Shown one piece after another: positions 11,462-23,606 of a stretch of 64,000 bases of DNA. Each line of letters starts with the position of its first letter. The stretch's first letter is position 1. The DNA lies in assembly GCA_008508345.1 (NCBI GenBank), contig QNGE01000269.1:147552-211551 (forward strand), given 5' to 3'. The position numbers and the translations under genes are program-made. Origin of the DNA: Paragonimus westermani (lineage: Eukaryota; Platyhelminthes; Trematoda; Plagiorchiida; Troglotrematidae). The notes below the pieces were generated by a model. That model had not been told where the DNA came from and did no database searches. It saw only the letters and a program-made list of their open reading frames with translations.

Positions 11462-12788
11462 ATGCGGGTACCGTGTAGGAAGGGTGGCCATCACATGACC
11501 GATCGATTTAGTGTATCTTACAAGATTGATAAGCATGGTCAATAAACTGGCTAGCGGTTAGTCAGATGTTCGGGACTAACTCTGACACAAGGACCATCGC
11601 GGGTGTTGTGTCCGCAGAAGACGCTTGGCCAAGAAAACCACCCGTCAAACCAGGCAACAAAACCACTGTCAAAGGCTTGCTGTTCCGTAGATCCCGCTGT
11701 TGTGCACCTAATTACGACAGTAAGTTGTAACGGTATCTAGTCTTTCCATCCACCAACATTCAAAAATCTGTTCCGTATTTGTCTGAACTGACTAGCGTAA
11801 GTGCATTCAGTCCTACCCCGTGCTTCATTGATGTCAGCTGCTTATCATCAGTGAAGATGTTGGGATTGTGAAGGGCACTACATTTTACAATGAGATCTCC
11901 GAGAATTTCCGTTACTTCAGTAAGCCAAGTCCCCTGACCTCGTATCTTGCAACTAACCCACCCCCCCACAGAGTGAAAATCCTTGCATAAAGTACGTTTA
12001 TATGCGTTATTTACCGAACTTGCCAAAGTCCACGAAATCACAACAGTAAATGTGGCAATGCTTTTTAAAAGGATTTTCTTAAGTGAACGTAAAGGTGGTG
12101 GACATCCACCCCACAGCCCAAAGATTTAGTAACAGAATACAATGAAACAAAATCCATTAACCGGAAAAGAGAAAACGTGTTCTCAATAGACAAAATTAGT
12201 TTAACGGTACATATGCTATCGAATACAGTCTTTTTAATGTTTATTAAAATCTTCGGAAGGCTTTCAACCTTGTTACAACAGAGTTTATACACACAGCAAT
12301 GAAATATCAAAGCATTCGTCCATCATTCAGTTCTTCTGTCATCTGACAGATTTTGCAGCACCAATGGCAATGTTCATGTAGCCTAGCTAATGAGACCAAA
12401 AGAGCTTAGAACCACGCTTGGGTTGAGCAGTGTATGAAGATGATGAAACCTAAATTGCGAATCCTGACACAACTCTATATTATATCTTCAGCCCTAGGGT
12501 CTTCTTTTGTTTACGAATTCATGGAAGCGCAAAGTTGGATAACCTACTGCCGGTCTAATCACGACAACGATGTGTAGAAACTCAATCATAATTTCCGCTG
12601 CTTGACCACAGATATCGACTTTGTGTTTACTACACTGATATTTGGATTACCGTGAAACTAATCACTGTATTGTGTAACGCCGCATGCTACCATGTTGTTG
12701 GCGCCATTTTGATTTTCGATCGTGTAAGTCATGTGCATGTCTTACTGGGTCTTTGGCTCACGCTTGTTTCTATTGTCTTCATTTACAG
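11462..12788. other. No recognised gene
   Basis: A 93-residue minus-strand frame (11760-12041) is coding-like but has no recognised domain. A repeat-like sequence follows at 11510-11640. Nothing else was seen. Confidence 0.3.
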
Positions 12789-12872
12789 GACTGTCGTTGC
12801 AGCCCATATTTCAGAAGAACACTGTACCCCGGTGTCGTCAAGTTGTACAAATTTGGTTTACGAACATAACTG
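12789..12872 (+). CDS. Candidate 84-nt exon, unrecognised
   Basis: A strong acceptor (TTGTTTCTATTGTCTTCATT then ACAG) and a donor (AACTG|GTAATC) border 84 nt. Two of the three frames are open. The more protein-like one includes QPIFQKNTVPRCRQVVQIWF and would be phase 1 at both ends. No partner exons were identified. Confidence 0.28.
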
Positions 12873-13152
12873 GTAATCAAAACCGGAACGTATGGCCTGC
12901 CCATTGCAGATATACACTAAATTTGACGATACCTTTAAAAACATCATATTTAAGTAAAGTCTGACCCCTTTTTGAATTCAATTTGAATGCACTACTGGCC
13001 AACATGTTCCAGGGGTGCACCGTGCAATGCAAAACGTCAGATCATTGGACAGATGTGGGTACTGGTTCTGTTTCTACACAACAAACTATCAAGTTCAAAG
13101 TAGCTATATCCATCACTGTTACAATCCGGAAACATTTTTAACAATATCCTTT

Positions 13153-13280
13153 TGTGCTTTTCGGAAGGAGTCGACTGGAAATTCTGTGGGAATGTGGCGG
13201 TCGCGATCAATTGTAGGTGTGTTCAATCTATATGAAAAACCAAGTCCCCTACTACCCAACTGTAATCGAAATTCTGCTTA
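13153..13280 (+). mobile_element. SINE family B, 3' half
   Basis: The sequence follows the 3' part of the neighbouring fuller copy (GACTGGAAATTCTGTGGGAA, then CGATCAATTGTAGG and the GTTCAAT block). It ends with CCCCTACTACCCAACTGTAA, which also ends other copies. Confidence 0.6.
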
Positions 13281-13455
13281 ACAAGTTAATAATTTCTGTG
13301 ATTTCAACTTGGAGGGAAGTCCTGGTCAAAGGATCATCGATTGAAGTTAACAGCGCAGTTGTTGTGTCTCCTGTCGAGGTGATCAGGCAACTTGAGCATT
13401 ACTGGCAAACGAGAGCGGTTGAGTGATCACGAATGAAAATTCTGTCATGCTTAAT

Positions 13456-13672
13456 GTAAGGTCAATGGCGCAGTGGTCAACACGGTTGCTTCATGAAAGC
13501 GTGACCAGAATTTTAATCCCGGCCGTGACAAAAATATGCACTACTGACAAGCTCTGAGAGCGAAACTCCAGTCTAGTGCTTCTTTTCGAAAGGGGCCGAC
13601 TGGAAATTCTGTGGGAATGTGGCAGCTGAGATCAATTGTAGGTGATGTTCAACGTATATGAAATTCTCAGTT
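13456..13672 (+). mobile_element. SINE family B (tRNA-like), near full-length copy
   Basis: The 5' end contains TGGCGCAGTGGTCAACACGG, matching an A box, and about 45 bases later a GACCAGAATTTTAATCCC stretch at the B-box position. The body follows: CACTACTGACAAGCTCTGAG, the TTCTTTTCGAAAGG block and the ATTCTGTGGGAATG block, ending near ATATGAAA. It aligns with 17826-18035 along its whole length. The A and B box layout suggests a tRNA-derived SINE. Confidence 0.7.
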
Positions 13673-14504
13673 GTCAGGTGTAAGATGTTGGTTCACCGTT
13701 CGCAGGAGTCATAGATTGTATTCGCCAGTGTGGTGGATTGTTGGAGGGAATCGAAAATCCTAGTCACCTTGAAAGCCGTATCAGCTCTACAGAAGTATCT
13801 GGTGAGATCACGACTCCTACAGCTAGGGTATGATGATGGTTGTTGTCTCACCTGTGGTTCCGACATTTGCCATCTCTCCCCTTGATGGGGCGAGTGTACA
13901 TTGCTAGTGAAAGAATGGTCCTATGTAAAACCTGGCCAACTCGCACGGAAACTGTTAGAATACTGTCTGCATTCGAACAATGGTACCCCGCGGGTGGTAG
14001 GAATGCTCAATGTACCAAGGTTTTAGAGACACACTCCACCAACGGTTGGTCACAGCAATCTCGTTCCACATGCTCCGCTGGTTTGGCCACAACTTAAGTG
14101 TAAAAATTCATTGTTTTTCAAATCGAACTTCTTTTGAGTGCGCTTGGTTGGATCGGAAGAAGCAGTTTTATGTTAGATTTATGCTTTAAGTTCAGGGCTT
14201 AATCACCTTGATGGCAAAGCTTAGTTTACTAGGACGTTCCCAACATTCTAGCTAGAGTCCAGGTAACAGCAATCAACCACGGTTGACAACTCTGTTGGCT
14301 GTGACAAAAAAAGTGGTGATCAGTGATGCTCACAGTGCTAAGTGTTGTGTTCAAACTTGGCGGTTCGTATATTCGTTTGTTGTTTTGCGTATTATTTCTT
14401 CCCAGTCTGCTTCTCGACCTTTTCTTTCACAGTTGGGGCACTATTGACAGCTATATGCAACTGCTATATATATATATATACATATATATATAAGGTACAG
14501 CAGT
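13673..14504. other. No gene seen; TA microsatellite
   Basis: A (TA)n tract lies at about 14465-14493. Short frames at 13840-14097 have no recognised domain. Confidence 0.4.
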
Positions 14505-14810
14505 TCAACTGTTTGATTCCCAATTCGCAAAGGAGAAGGCATGGGCATCGATTTTTAGCAAGAAAGAATAAAAAATTAGACCAAAAAGACTGAACATATA
14601 CGGCAGGCAATTACCACACAAGGTAGTCAGGACAGAAAACGAGTCAGAAGGGGCGACCATATACAACAGTCGTGGGGCAAAAAATAAATCCGGTAATGAT
14701 GACTTCCGATGGTTGGGAACAGTGGTGGTGTTGTTTGTAGCTCGGGTTGATGGTTTTGGTATTGATATGTTCGCCAAGCTCGGTAATGATGACGTCAACA
14801 AAAATAACTG
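14505..14810 (-). repeat. Dispersed repeat family D
   Basis: On the minus strand CCATGCCTTCTCCTTTGCGA then TTGGGAATCAA matches 63425-63455 on the plus strand, and the preceding CCCTTCTGACTCG region matches 63330-63345. The adjacent minus-strand block with ATCAACCCGAGCTACAAACA then CAACCATCGG matches 22075-22160. The shadow translations also align (AHAFSF..WES). It is probably a SINE or LINE-tail family. Confidence 0.5.
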
Positions 14811-17403
14811 AGAAAGACAGTCCAGATGAAGTTGAAGCGAACAGATGTCTGATTGCACAGCTACGATTTGCTTGGTTTATTAGATTAATACAAAGCCATT
14901 CACCCAATACTGAATTCGTCTGAAGAAATGCGGACGGAAATACCTCAGCTTCACCTTAAAAAGTTGACCTCTGATTCCACTCGTAGATTTGAACAGTCTC
15001 AAAGACGACGTTATCCCATACCCTGGATCAACTAGTGCTGTGTGATTCAATTTGCTTGTTTTGTCAAAAAATGCAACTCCTAACAACCCCCCCCCTAATA
15101 AACTTGTTGATCGTAGATGCCTGACAGAAAATTAATCCGAAATGGGTTTCCTGTTGTTCGACCAAATCGATGAACTACTGGCAGTATTTATTCGCCTACC
15201 TTGAAGCCTAACGTTCAGCGTCGCTGGCCTACCTGTTGGCTCTTAGTGTTGTGCAGTGGCTTCTCTAGCCACAGCCCGTGATTCTTTGGAGGGGCTTTTA
15301 ATCATATAAACTACCTGGTCTCATTGGTATGTTGCATCCGGCTGTCTAGTAGACCTCGACGTCTTCAAAATCGGCCTCTACCTCATGATAATCCCTGGCC
15401 CATATTGAGTGACCAGTTAAACTCCAGTCTTCGTAAGAGCTGCCTTGTCGCTGCGGTCCATATCACCATCTTAGTGTGTACTCACTTGGCTGATAAACGA
15501 GTCTGTGCAGTCGTCGTGGCTGTACACAAATGGTCACACGAACTTTTTCTTTTGATAGTCTTCTGCGCGGCCGCTTTGAGGTCTGAGCCTCTGTCCCTCC
15601 CCCCTCGGGGTGAACAAAACAAATCGTAATTGTTGCCAGACCAAAATACACTTCTACCTGACACCCCAGCGTACGCTCGACGCAATTGCGGTCTGCTCCA
15701 TATGTGACCTATTTGTTGTTCTAAATCAACACATTCAGCGGTATCTAGCATCTGATCAACGTAAGCCAGTCCTCCCAAATTTCGAAATGTGTAACTTATA
15801 TAAACAAGAAATGTCAAGAAACACCAAACGCAACATGATTCGGAAGTTGAAAATTCTCCAGGACTGACCCGTTGGTTGTTCTGTCAACTCCCACTGCTGA
15901 AACCCCAATACATAACCTCATCGCTGTCAACACACCGACGTCATCGCATGCATGCAAATGAACGTGGACATGTTTGGTCCAGGACCGTTTGATACCCTCG
16001 TAGCCACAGAACAAAACAGTGTTTGAAAACTGTTCCTATATGTTTATGTTCTGGTGCGTTAACCCGCTGATGTAAAAAATAACAAAAGTTAGAAAAGGTT
16101 GCCGTGACCTTGGGAACACTGACGCTGGCACTCCGATCCATCGAGTGATATGTGCTGCAAGTTTACGTATACACTCGAAAACCAATCGTTTCCGATTCAC
16201 TTGTGAAACCCCCAAGCTCATTGCAAACACGTCCAAAATATGACTCATTCAGCACCGACTCAGATCAATAGAACATGCGCGTGTAGTTATTGCGAGCCAT
16301 TTGACCTTTTAGACGTAAACATGCATGCGCTCCAAACACCGTTAATTATCAGTAGTGGAGCGTATAACCGTGTTTCACGCGTCCTAGCCGGTCACGTGCT
16401 TCGTGATTCTAAGGGCGTCAGTACCCAAAAGTAAGCGCAGACCAGAACAAAACGGAAGCATTGTGTGAACGTAACGTGACCAGAATCACGCATTAACAGT
16501 AAGCTGTAATCGCCAGATTTTAATCACACACCCACAAGCGTGTGCTCACAGATCCACCACGTGACTTAAGTTCCACAGCCGTCTGAGTGAAAGCGCTTCA
16601 CACACAGTCTACAGACAGGCGCTGGATCATCTTCTTTTCACGTGCGCTCACAGCAGTGAACAACCTCAAACCAACGTCATCCACCGGACAGATTACACAT
16701 CTAAACTGTCATGATTTGTGTACGTATAAGCTGAACAACTCAGTTGACCTAGAGGGTATAAGTAGTTCGTACAACAAAATCCCAAGGCCTTTGGTTTATC
16801 CACTACGGTTATTAATCGTTCTGTCCAATTTTGATATGACATAACTGTTAAATCATACACAAAACACAATAAAACTAAGCGGAAGTGTTCCAAGGTGGTA
16901 CGAAATCAATCGAACTATTTTGACATCACTAGACATGAACAACCCGACTTTCATAAAGTGAATAACAAATACAAACCAACACAACACGAAGAAGCCCGTG
17001 TTTCCGGCTTCACCGTTATCAGCATTTCACGTTTTCTTTCCTTGAATTACAAAGGGCACACTATCTTCCTCCATGACCCATCTTCTCTATGCGATGAACC
17101 CAATAATTTCTGTGCATATGTGCACACATGAATCAGCGATCGCTTGCCACTTCCTAAAGAGACGTCAATAGCAGCATCCAGCCAAGACACCTCCAGCTGT
17201 TCACTCACCCGTTAAACCTTGTCTGTTGTGTTACACTGATTCAGTTGAGTTAGAACGCCGGTGTCCAGCTCTGGGCACTCAGAAACACTCGTTTGTTAGT
17301 TTAACCTTATCATCACAAGCGATAACCGTGATTGATTAGTGATTGGTACGGCTGTGACTCCAGTTTCCTTTGTGGCCCATTTTGCTGGCTGTATAATCCC
17401 CCA
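14811..17403. other. No recognised feature
   Basis: A 111-residue minus-strand frame (15482-15817, containing LAYVDQMLDTAECVDLEQQI) looks coding-like but has no recognised domain. No other structure stood out. Confidence 0.3.
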
Positions 17404-17671
17404 TTATGGTAGTATGCCCAGAGGTATATTTGACCACAAATCGCGGCCATTAACTGTTTTGACTAATTTATGTACATTTGCTGAGGAGAATGTCTGTTTT
17501 AAAAGTTCTACATAACTTATCGCATGGTGGACGTGACAGAAGGATAATCGGCTAAAATTTCCGTTAAATGTCACCAAGATTCGTAGAATGCATTGTCCAT
17601 AAGTTCGTCTGAGAGTAGACCTAAACCCTAGTGGGCAAAGAACCTCAGGAACACTCTCAACAAGATTTTCC
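17404..17671 (-). CDS. Candidate exon, unrecognised protein
   Basis: A minus-strand frame of about 89 codons follows a good acceptor (TTTTTGCCGTCCAACTCATA then TAG, just above 17671) and runs to TAA at 17406-17404. Residues such as RRTYGQCILRILVTFNGNF and AISYVELLKQTF look protein-like. It could be a terminal exon, but no polyadenylation signal or partner exon was found. The family is not recognised. Confidence 0.3.
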
Positions 17672-17825
17672 CTATATGAGTTGGACGGCAAAAATCAATA
17701 GACATTTATACTGAGGAGTAGTAGAGGGTTTTGGTTTTTCATATAAACAGAACATCACCCACAAATGATCGAGCATTACATATAAGCGAATGCGGTTAAG
17801 CGCTCATGTATGATGATTCGGTCGT

Positions 17826-18035
17826 GCCTAATGCGACGCAGTGGTCAACACGGTTGCTTCATGAAAGCGTGGCCGGAATTTTAATCCCGGTAGTGACAAA
17901 AATACGCACTACTGACAAGCTCCGAGAGCGAAACTCCAATCTAGTGCTTCTTTTCGAAAGGAGTCGACTGGTAATTCTGTGGCAACTGCGATCAATTGTG
18001 AGTGGTGTTCAGTTTATGATGAAAACATACCTTTA
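17826..18035 (+). mobile_element. SINE family B (tRNA-like)
   Basis: GACGCAGTGGTCAACACGGT gives the A box and GGCCGGAATTTTAATCCC lies at the B box. The body follows with TCCGAGAGCGAAACTCCAAT and the TTCTTTTCGAAAGG block. It aligns along its length with 13456-13672. Confidence 0.7.
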
Positions 18036-20999
18036 CGAATACATTCCGGATTTAACGATAATTGCGTGATGAAAACAAGCTGATCTACATCTAAGGTAAC
18101 GACTAGAATAGCGCACAACTACAACATTCTGAAACTACAAATAAGTGGGATTTCTTCACATAACCAAACCGGTGATATACTTATCAGGCGGCGATATTTT
18201 ACACCACAAAGCATGCAAATCACAGCTGTACAGATTAGTATTCACAATGCAGCTCAGATTCGAACATCTTCGGTTTTGGGTAAACTGCCTTAAAGCACAC
18301 ACACTAGTTCATCTGAGACAGCGTGGATTCCTCCACTGCCAAGAAGGACAAACAATAACCTCTTCGAGTAACCGAACCACGTTCGAACCGGTTTGAGTAA
18401 AAGACACTTCAGATATGATCTTCTGGATACACATTACTGAGTCAGTGTCGCTGAAGCCATTCAGACCATCTACGCAGCTGGCGATACTCAGTGACAGTGT
18501 TTCGTGCAGGCTCTTATTGTCAAAACCAATGCGTTCCCCTGTGTGAACAATTCGAACTGACAGTCAATCTGTCCTTAGTGTGATGAGGGACTATGAACTT
18601 CTTGTTATTGGTAGGCAGTGTCATATCTGTCATGAAGTGTATGGGTAATTTCATTCTCTGTCCTACCTGCGACTTGTGTAAACGATAACAATTGCAGTGT
18701 GTATACCGTATGTCCCAGTGGTACTTGGAAGTAAGTGATCAGCAGAACAGCGTCAGTAGGGCATATTGTGGTACGGCATACTGTGCTACGCTTTATCCCT
18801 CGCGCACAGACAAATGTGTACGTCACGGGTAGAGGGGCCAGTGTACGACGATACCGAAGTATGGCAGGAACAATTCAAAGCCCGTAATCATCGACGCAGA
18901 CACAATCCATCAGACCGCAAGTTTCAGTCATCAGTAACACGAGGAAACTGTTGACTGTAGCGCTTACATGATAAATCAACCAGGACATTAAAAAGTGTTT
19001 TTACCCGGCCCACTGAAAGCCAGCTGATTACGTCACTACCATTCAAAACTGACTAATAATATAGTATGAATGATACGCTAGTAGACAGTCTGTTTTCGAA
19101 AGTGCGCATCATCCGATAGGCTGCTTGATTTAACAATCATTAAAAGAACTGCACTGTACGCAGTGAAAAGTCAGCAATCATTGTACATACAAAAATTGCA
19201 ACCTCTGGGTCCACCTTGCAGAAAGTTAGGTTGCTGTCTGCTTCAGTTAGTTTACTAAACTACTGATAAATTCGATTACCCCTCAACACCATCACTTATC
19301 ACAATGTTTACAACAGTAACAGATTAGTCAGAATACTAAGCTGAAAGTAAACGATGCAAGCTACTGCAAACTACACCAGACCGATGAGAGCTCGTGTCTT
19401 AAGAGTACTCCCAAGGTGACGAAGACGAGGGGGAGTTTCTGTTCCTGCTTGACTACTCAAATATCTCGTTAAGTAATTCTGTTTTGGACGACTGTGGATC
19501 TGATCAAAATTGTAGACACACTCGATTTGGATTGTATTATGTTCGCCCACAGGTTTGCATTACTGGATCATACTTCCCGAACAAAACTTCCCTGACCCAC
19601 ATTGGTCAATATCTTGTTACGTTCATTAGTTTCAACTTTTCACAGTTAATGACTGGTTGGTTTATAGTTTTAAAACAAAGAATATGATCGTGCAACGAAG
19701 TACTTCGTTTTGTAATTGGTTCCTTATACTAAGGCATAACGGAAGCGGACCAGTCGGAAAAATTAAAAAGTGCTGGTTCGTTGCCGTGCATATTTGGCTA
19801 CACAGAGCTAAAGTAGTCACTCAAACTAAGAATACTGAAGCAAACTGTGCCAATATTTAATGGCCTATTTTCGGTAGTCTGTGATGCCATATAGAGCTCC
19901 AATTACGTCACCTACGCCTAATTTCAGTTGAAAGTGTTATCTGGGCTGCCAGGCTAAGTCATTTTTATAGTTTAATTGCGGCTACTAAGATCAGGCAGAA
20001 CTCGCGTTCTTTATCCTTGGAAATAAAATAGTTCCAGATGAGGTTCAGAGTTGGCCAACATTTTAAATTCTATGCTCCACTTGTGACCGTTCATTCACCG
20101 GCGTGCTATAGGGCTTGTAAACACTGACCCGTAAGAGTGTGTGACTAGTCACGTTAATTCGGGACCGTAAGTAAGAGCGCGACGTATTATTCTACCCATC
20201 TCCTATTGCTTTTCTGTTCAAATTCTGTACCCATTCGTTCATGTCGTTATTCACACACGTATGCACGGACGGAGCCATGCTCTAGCTACTTAGTAGATGC
20301 TTCCCCTCTCACTCTCCAAATTCGGAGTCGTACACACAGACACCAATCTCTGCATCTTCAGTCACCAGTGTAAACATCCTGATTCCTGATTTGAGTACAT
20401 CACATCCGAGGCCCCATGACACAATACAACCTTACCCTCTTCTGGATTTTAATTCAAAACTTAACACTTCTTAGATGGCTTAATCTAATACCCTCTTATT
20501 CACAAACCATCTACACAAGCTGAGAACTTTGGCATCCAATGCAAAACCGCAGTGGAGGCCGAAACATATGCTATTGTAATCCCAAGGAACATATGATCCT
20601 CAAGATTCATATCAAAATAGCTTATCCTAATTGTTTCCAACTGTGACTAACACGTGAGTAGAATTAGATTACTGATCTGAATGATTACAGTCTGGTGAAG
20701 TAAGTGTTACAGAATGTGTTCACTATCGCAGTGATGGTGCGACTCTGTTTAGATCAGGGAACAAGTATACTGAGTCGCATGCCGAGTGCATATTGGGTGC
20801 AAAACGACGGCGACATTACGCGGTGAGCCAACCGAAGGAGATTGTATAGGGGGAACGCTTCAACAACTATCATTCTGGAACGCGTTCGCACTTTTGCAAC
20901 GATTTGACTTTTTCAACATCAGTAAGATTGAACTCATAACGAGCATGCAAACTTGAAAATTTCTCTGCTCTCAGTCACCTCAGATAAAAGTAACCCCAC
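18036..20999. other. No recognised feature
   Basis: Only short, unremarkable frames were seen. No convincing splice pairs or repeats recognised elsewhere in the window. Confidence 0.35.
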
Positions 21000-21195
21000 A
21001 GATATACCTCATAAGTTGAACACCGCTCACAACTAGTCGCAGCTTGCATATTCTCTGAGACTTTCCAACCAGCTCCTTCCGAAGAGAACTACAGCCCGTC
21101 AGTAGCGCCACGGCGGGGATTTGAACTCTGGTCACGATTCCATGAAGCAACCATGATGAACACAGTTCCACTGACTTCAAATTAAGCACGACAAA
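21000..21195 (-). mobile_element. SINE family B, diverged copy
   Basis: On the plus strand the reversed order of family blocks is seen: ACCGCTCACAACTAGTCGCA, CAACCAGCTCCTTCCGAAGA, GCGGGGATTTGAACTCTGGT (B box reversed) and CATGAAGCAACCATGATGAA (A-box side). Confidence 0.55.
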
Positions 21196-21229
21196 ATTTT
21201 CACATGTAAACAACAGCAAAACTCCAGTT

Positions 21230-21345
21230 TAACGTCTTATTTCGAAAACAGTTAGTTGGAAAGTCTATAGAAATGAGATAGCTGTACTCATCCATATTAA
21301 CCAAAACGTCTGACTACCCAACAGTAAATGTTTAAACAACAAACT
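21230..21345 (+). mobile_element. SINE family B, 3' fragment
   Basis: TATTTCGAAAACAGTTAGTT, GGAAAGTCTATAGAAATG and the end GACTACCCAACAGTAAATG follow the 3' half of family B. It lies just after a minus-strand copy. Confidence 0.4.
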
Positions 21346-22064
21346 ACTGGTACTTTTCAAGTAGCTTCATAAAGACTGAGCTGATTTGAGATTGTGCTAA
21401 ACGTGTTCAACATCCGATTTTTAGTGGCGGTAGCCCGTGGTACCATGTATCATCAATAGAAATACAGCATGAAACACGCGCATAGTAGAAGAAGTACTCT
21501 CACTGAAAATCCCTCAGGTAGAACAACCCCAGCCTAGGAAAGACTCTTAAATAGTGAAAGTATTTTACGTTAGATATCGCCATTGAAGCCTCTAATTCCA
21601 TGGAGCCAAACGCAAAGCACTTCTCCGAACTTCGACTGGACCCAAGCCCCCACCACCAAGAAGGAAGGAAATGGCTTTGACCATAATGACGGAGTGGTAG
21701 ATCAAAGAAATACACAAATGCACACACTAAAACACCTATTACTATGACCAGACTAAATCGGGTCCGTACAGTAGACCTTATAACGGACTAAAGTGAGGGA
21801 CTTTAGTTGTGCATCTGCGTTAATAGTGTATAGGCAGGGTGACAATAAACGAACGCCTGGACGTGTGTTTGACACTGTTCCGTGGTAACCTCGCAAACGT
21901 GAGTAAAGAATTCACAGTCGCATTGGCTCACACACAGTGTGCAGTGTGGATCCACAAAATGAACGATTCCGTCATCTCCTGTGATGATTGGGATTATTCT
22001 TTGGTTCATGGCGACAGTCTTGTCACCATATTACCTGTCATCGTTATATCTGGAGTACATTGGA
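21346..22064. other. No recognised feature
   Basis: No recognised gene or repeat. Confidence 0.35.
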
Positions 22065-22215
22065 GAACGAAAAACAGCTTAACCATTTCTGGTGGTTGGG
22101 AATAGTGTTGATGCTGTTTGTAGTTCGCGTTGATGATTCAGGGATTCGGATGCTCGCCGAGCTTAGCGTTTCGTCACCAAACGAGATTACATCACCAATG
22201 CGTAACTGGTTAAAC
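22065..22215. repeat. Dispersed repeat family D, second copy
   Basis: GGTTGGGAATAGTGTTGATG, TGTTTGTAGTTCGCGTTGAT and GGATGCTCGCCGAGCTTAGC match 14700-14790. GTCACCAAACGAGATTACAT also resembles the sequence at about 27350-27400 just before a PLE, so the family may be part of a retroelement end. Confidence 0.45.
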
Positions 22216-23089
22216 GTGAAGGTCAGTAACTTTCGATGAATGCCTACTGCCATGTGCCGGAATCAGTTGAACCTTTGGTTTAAATTCCGATTCATCACTT
22301 TCTGTAGCTATTTCTGGTTGCATTTGAAATTAGACATGGAGCCTGACTGCTTACTTCCTACAACCATTGAGCTTTTAACATGTAGTCTGACTGACCGTTT
22401 CCTGCTTCTGCTGAACACTGATATCTAATCTGATCGGCTGGTCCTTGTCTTCTGACTGGGTAGGCCATTTCTCCGTTTCTGACATTCGAGCTGATTCACT
22501 AACAATTGTATCGCTTTGATAACTGGACCGGTATATTAAAATTGTTCCCCTCGGGTTTGTCGGCATTTCGACGCGGCAGCGATAGTGTCTTTAGTCTTTG
22601 GTCCACATTGGTTTGTAGCGGAAACGATTGAATGAACTACAATAAACCTCGATGCACGGTAACGGGTGAAGTCAAGGGCTGTACTCACGAACAATGTACA
22701 GTGTTCATGAAACGTCCAGTGGTACTGAGGAAGTATTCGGAGTATCCCAAGCGTAGTTGATTGTACGAAGCGCTGGAACTGAAATTTAGTCCAACAATAG
22801 GATGTTTAGCCGGCTGCCAATCATCAACCGTTAAAGGAAGAACTAACACGTGCGCGTAGCAGAGTTCTATTCAAACGCGTGTCCACTTTTATCAATTCAA
22901 ACCGAAATGTAGGGTGCGGCCTGATACAGCAGTTAAACGAGTTCAGCAGAATGAAGTGTAAAACGGTTAAAACATCACAGGTTCATAGATTTTGTCCAGC
23001 TCGATGTGTTTGTTTATTTACCCGAAAGATAAGTATCAAAATTCAAGAAATTCCCCCAACTTACTCAATGTTTGACTGAATAAGGATTT
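22216..23089. other. No recognised feature
   Basis: No recognised gene or repeat. Confidence 0.35.
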
Positions 23090-23555
23090 CTGCGGTGTAA
23101 GGTGTGTCCGGTTCAATCCTGGTGGACAGCAAGCAGAGAAATTCGAATCGTCCCTTTGGTTTTGACAGTGTTCTTCGTAATGTTGCCATTAGCTTGTGGG
23201 CCAGTGTGATACCATGTGCTCTCACAAGTCTTGCGGTATGGTTCTGATTTACGTTAATATGATTTGTTTCCTTTATAGTTTTGTAGAGCTTGAATCCCTT
23301 TCTTTCCGTAAAAAAACTTCTTCAGATTAAATTCCGTGGGTATCCGTTGTGAAAGAAACTCCGTACAAGTACTTTCTTTGAAGTTACGTGGTGATGCAGT
23401 GTGTTTCAGCTCTTTGACATGAAGTTCGAATGCAACTCCTTTTATGGCAGACCGGATGATTGGTGTGAAAAATGAGAAGTTGGTCCATGTGTATTTCTTT
23501 CCGGTAACTTGAGGCCTCTTGTGTTCCATCAAGATAGAGGAAAAATTGGTGTTGA
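23090..23555 (-). pseudogene. Penelope-like element: RT thumb and linker remnant
   Basis: On the minus strand LLIFHTNHPVCHKRSCIRTS followed by CQRAETHC is the conserved block after the RT palm of PLEs, preceded by a block with SYRKEIHMDQ. Past a frame change, GITLAHKLMATLRRTLSKPK matches the linker before the GIY-YIG domain. Frame breaks and a stop occur between these blocks, so it is dead. It directly abuts an oppositely oriented RT motif A piece. Confidence 0.7.
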
Positions 23556-23606
23556 TTTTGTTTGATGTCACAGCGCTCTTCACCTCCATAGATCTGTACT
23601 GCTGTA
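23525..23606 (+). pseudogene. Penelope-like RT motif A fragment, opposite strand
   Basis: The plus strand encodes IEEKLVLILFDVTALFTSID, the RT motif A region of PLEs. The PLE at 26.7 kb has the comparable EAMISFDVTTFFTSVDLALA. Nothing PLE-like follows downstream on this strand, so only this segment is present. Confidence 0.6.

Noticed and set aside
11590..11690. Minus-strand words VVLLPGLTGG resembling an abhydrolase (ABHD1/3) motif
   Set aside because: The residues after it do not continue the family, a stop follows, and no neighbouring exon fits. Probably chance inside a repeat.
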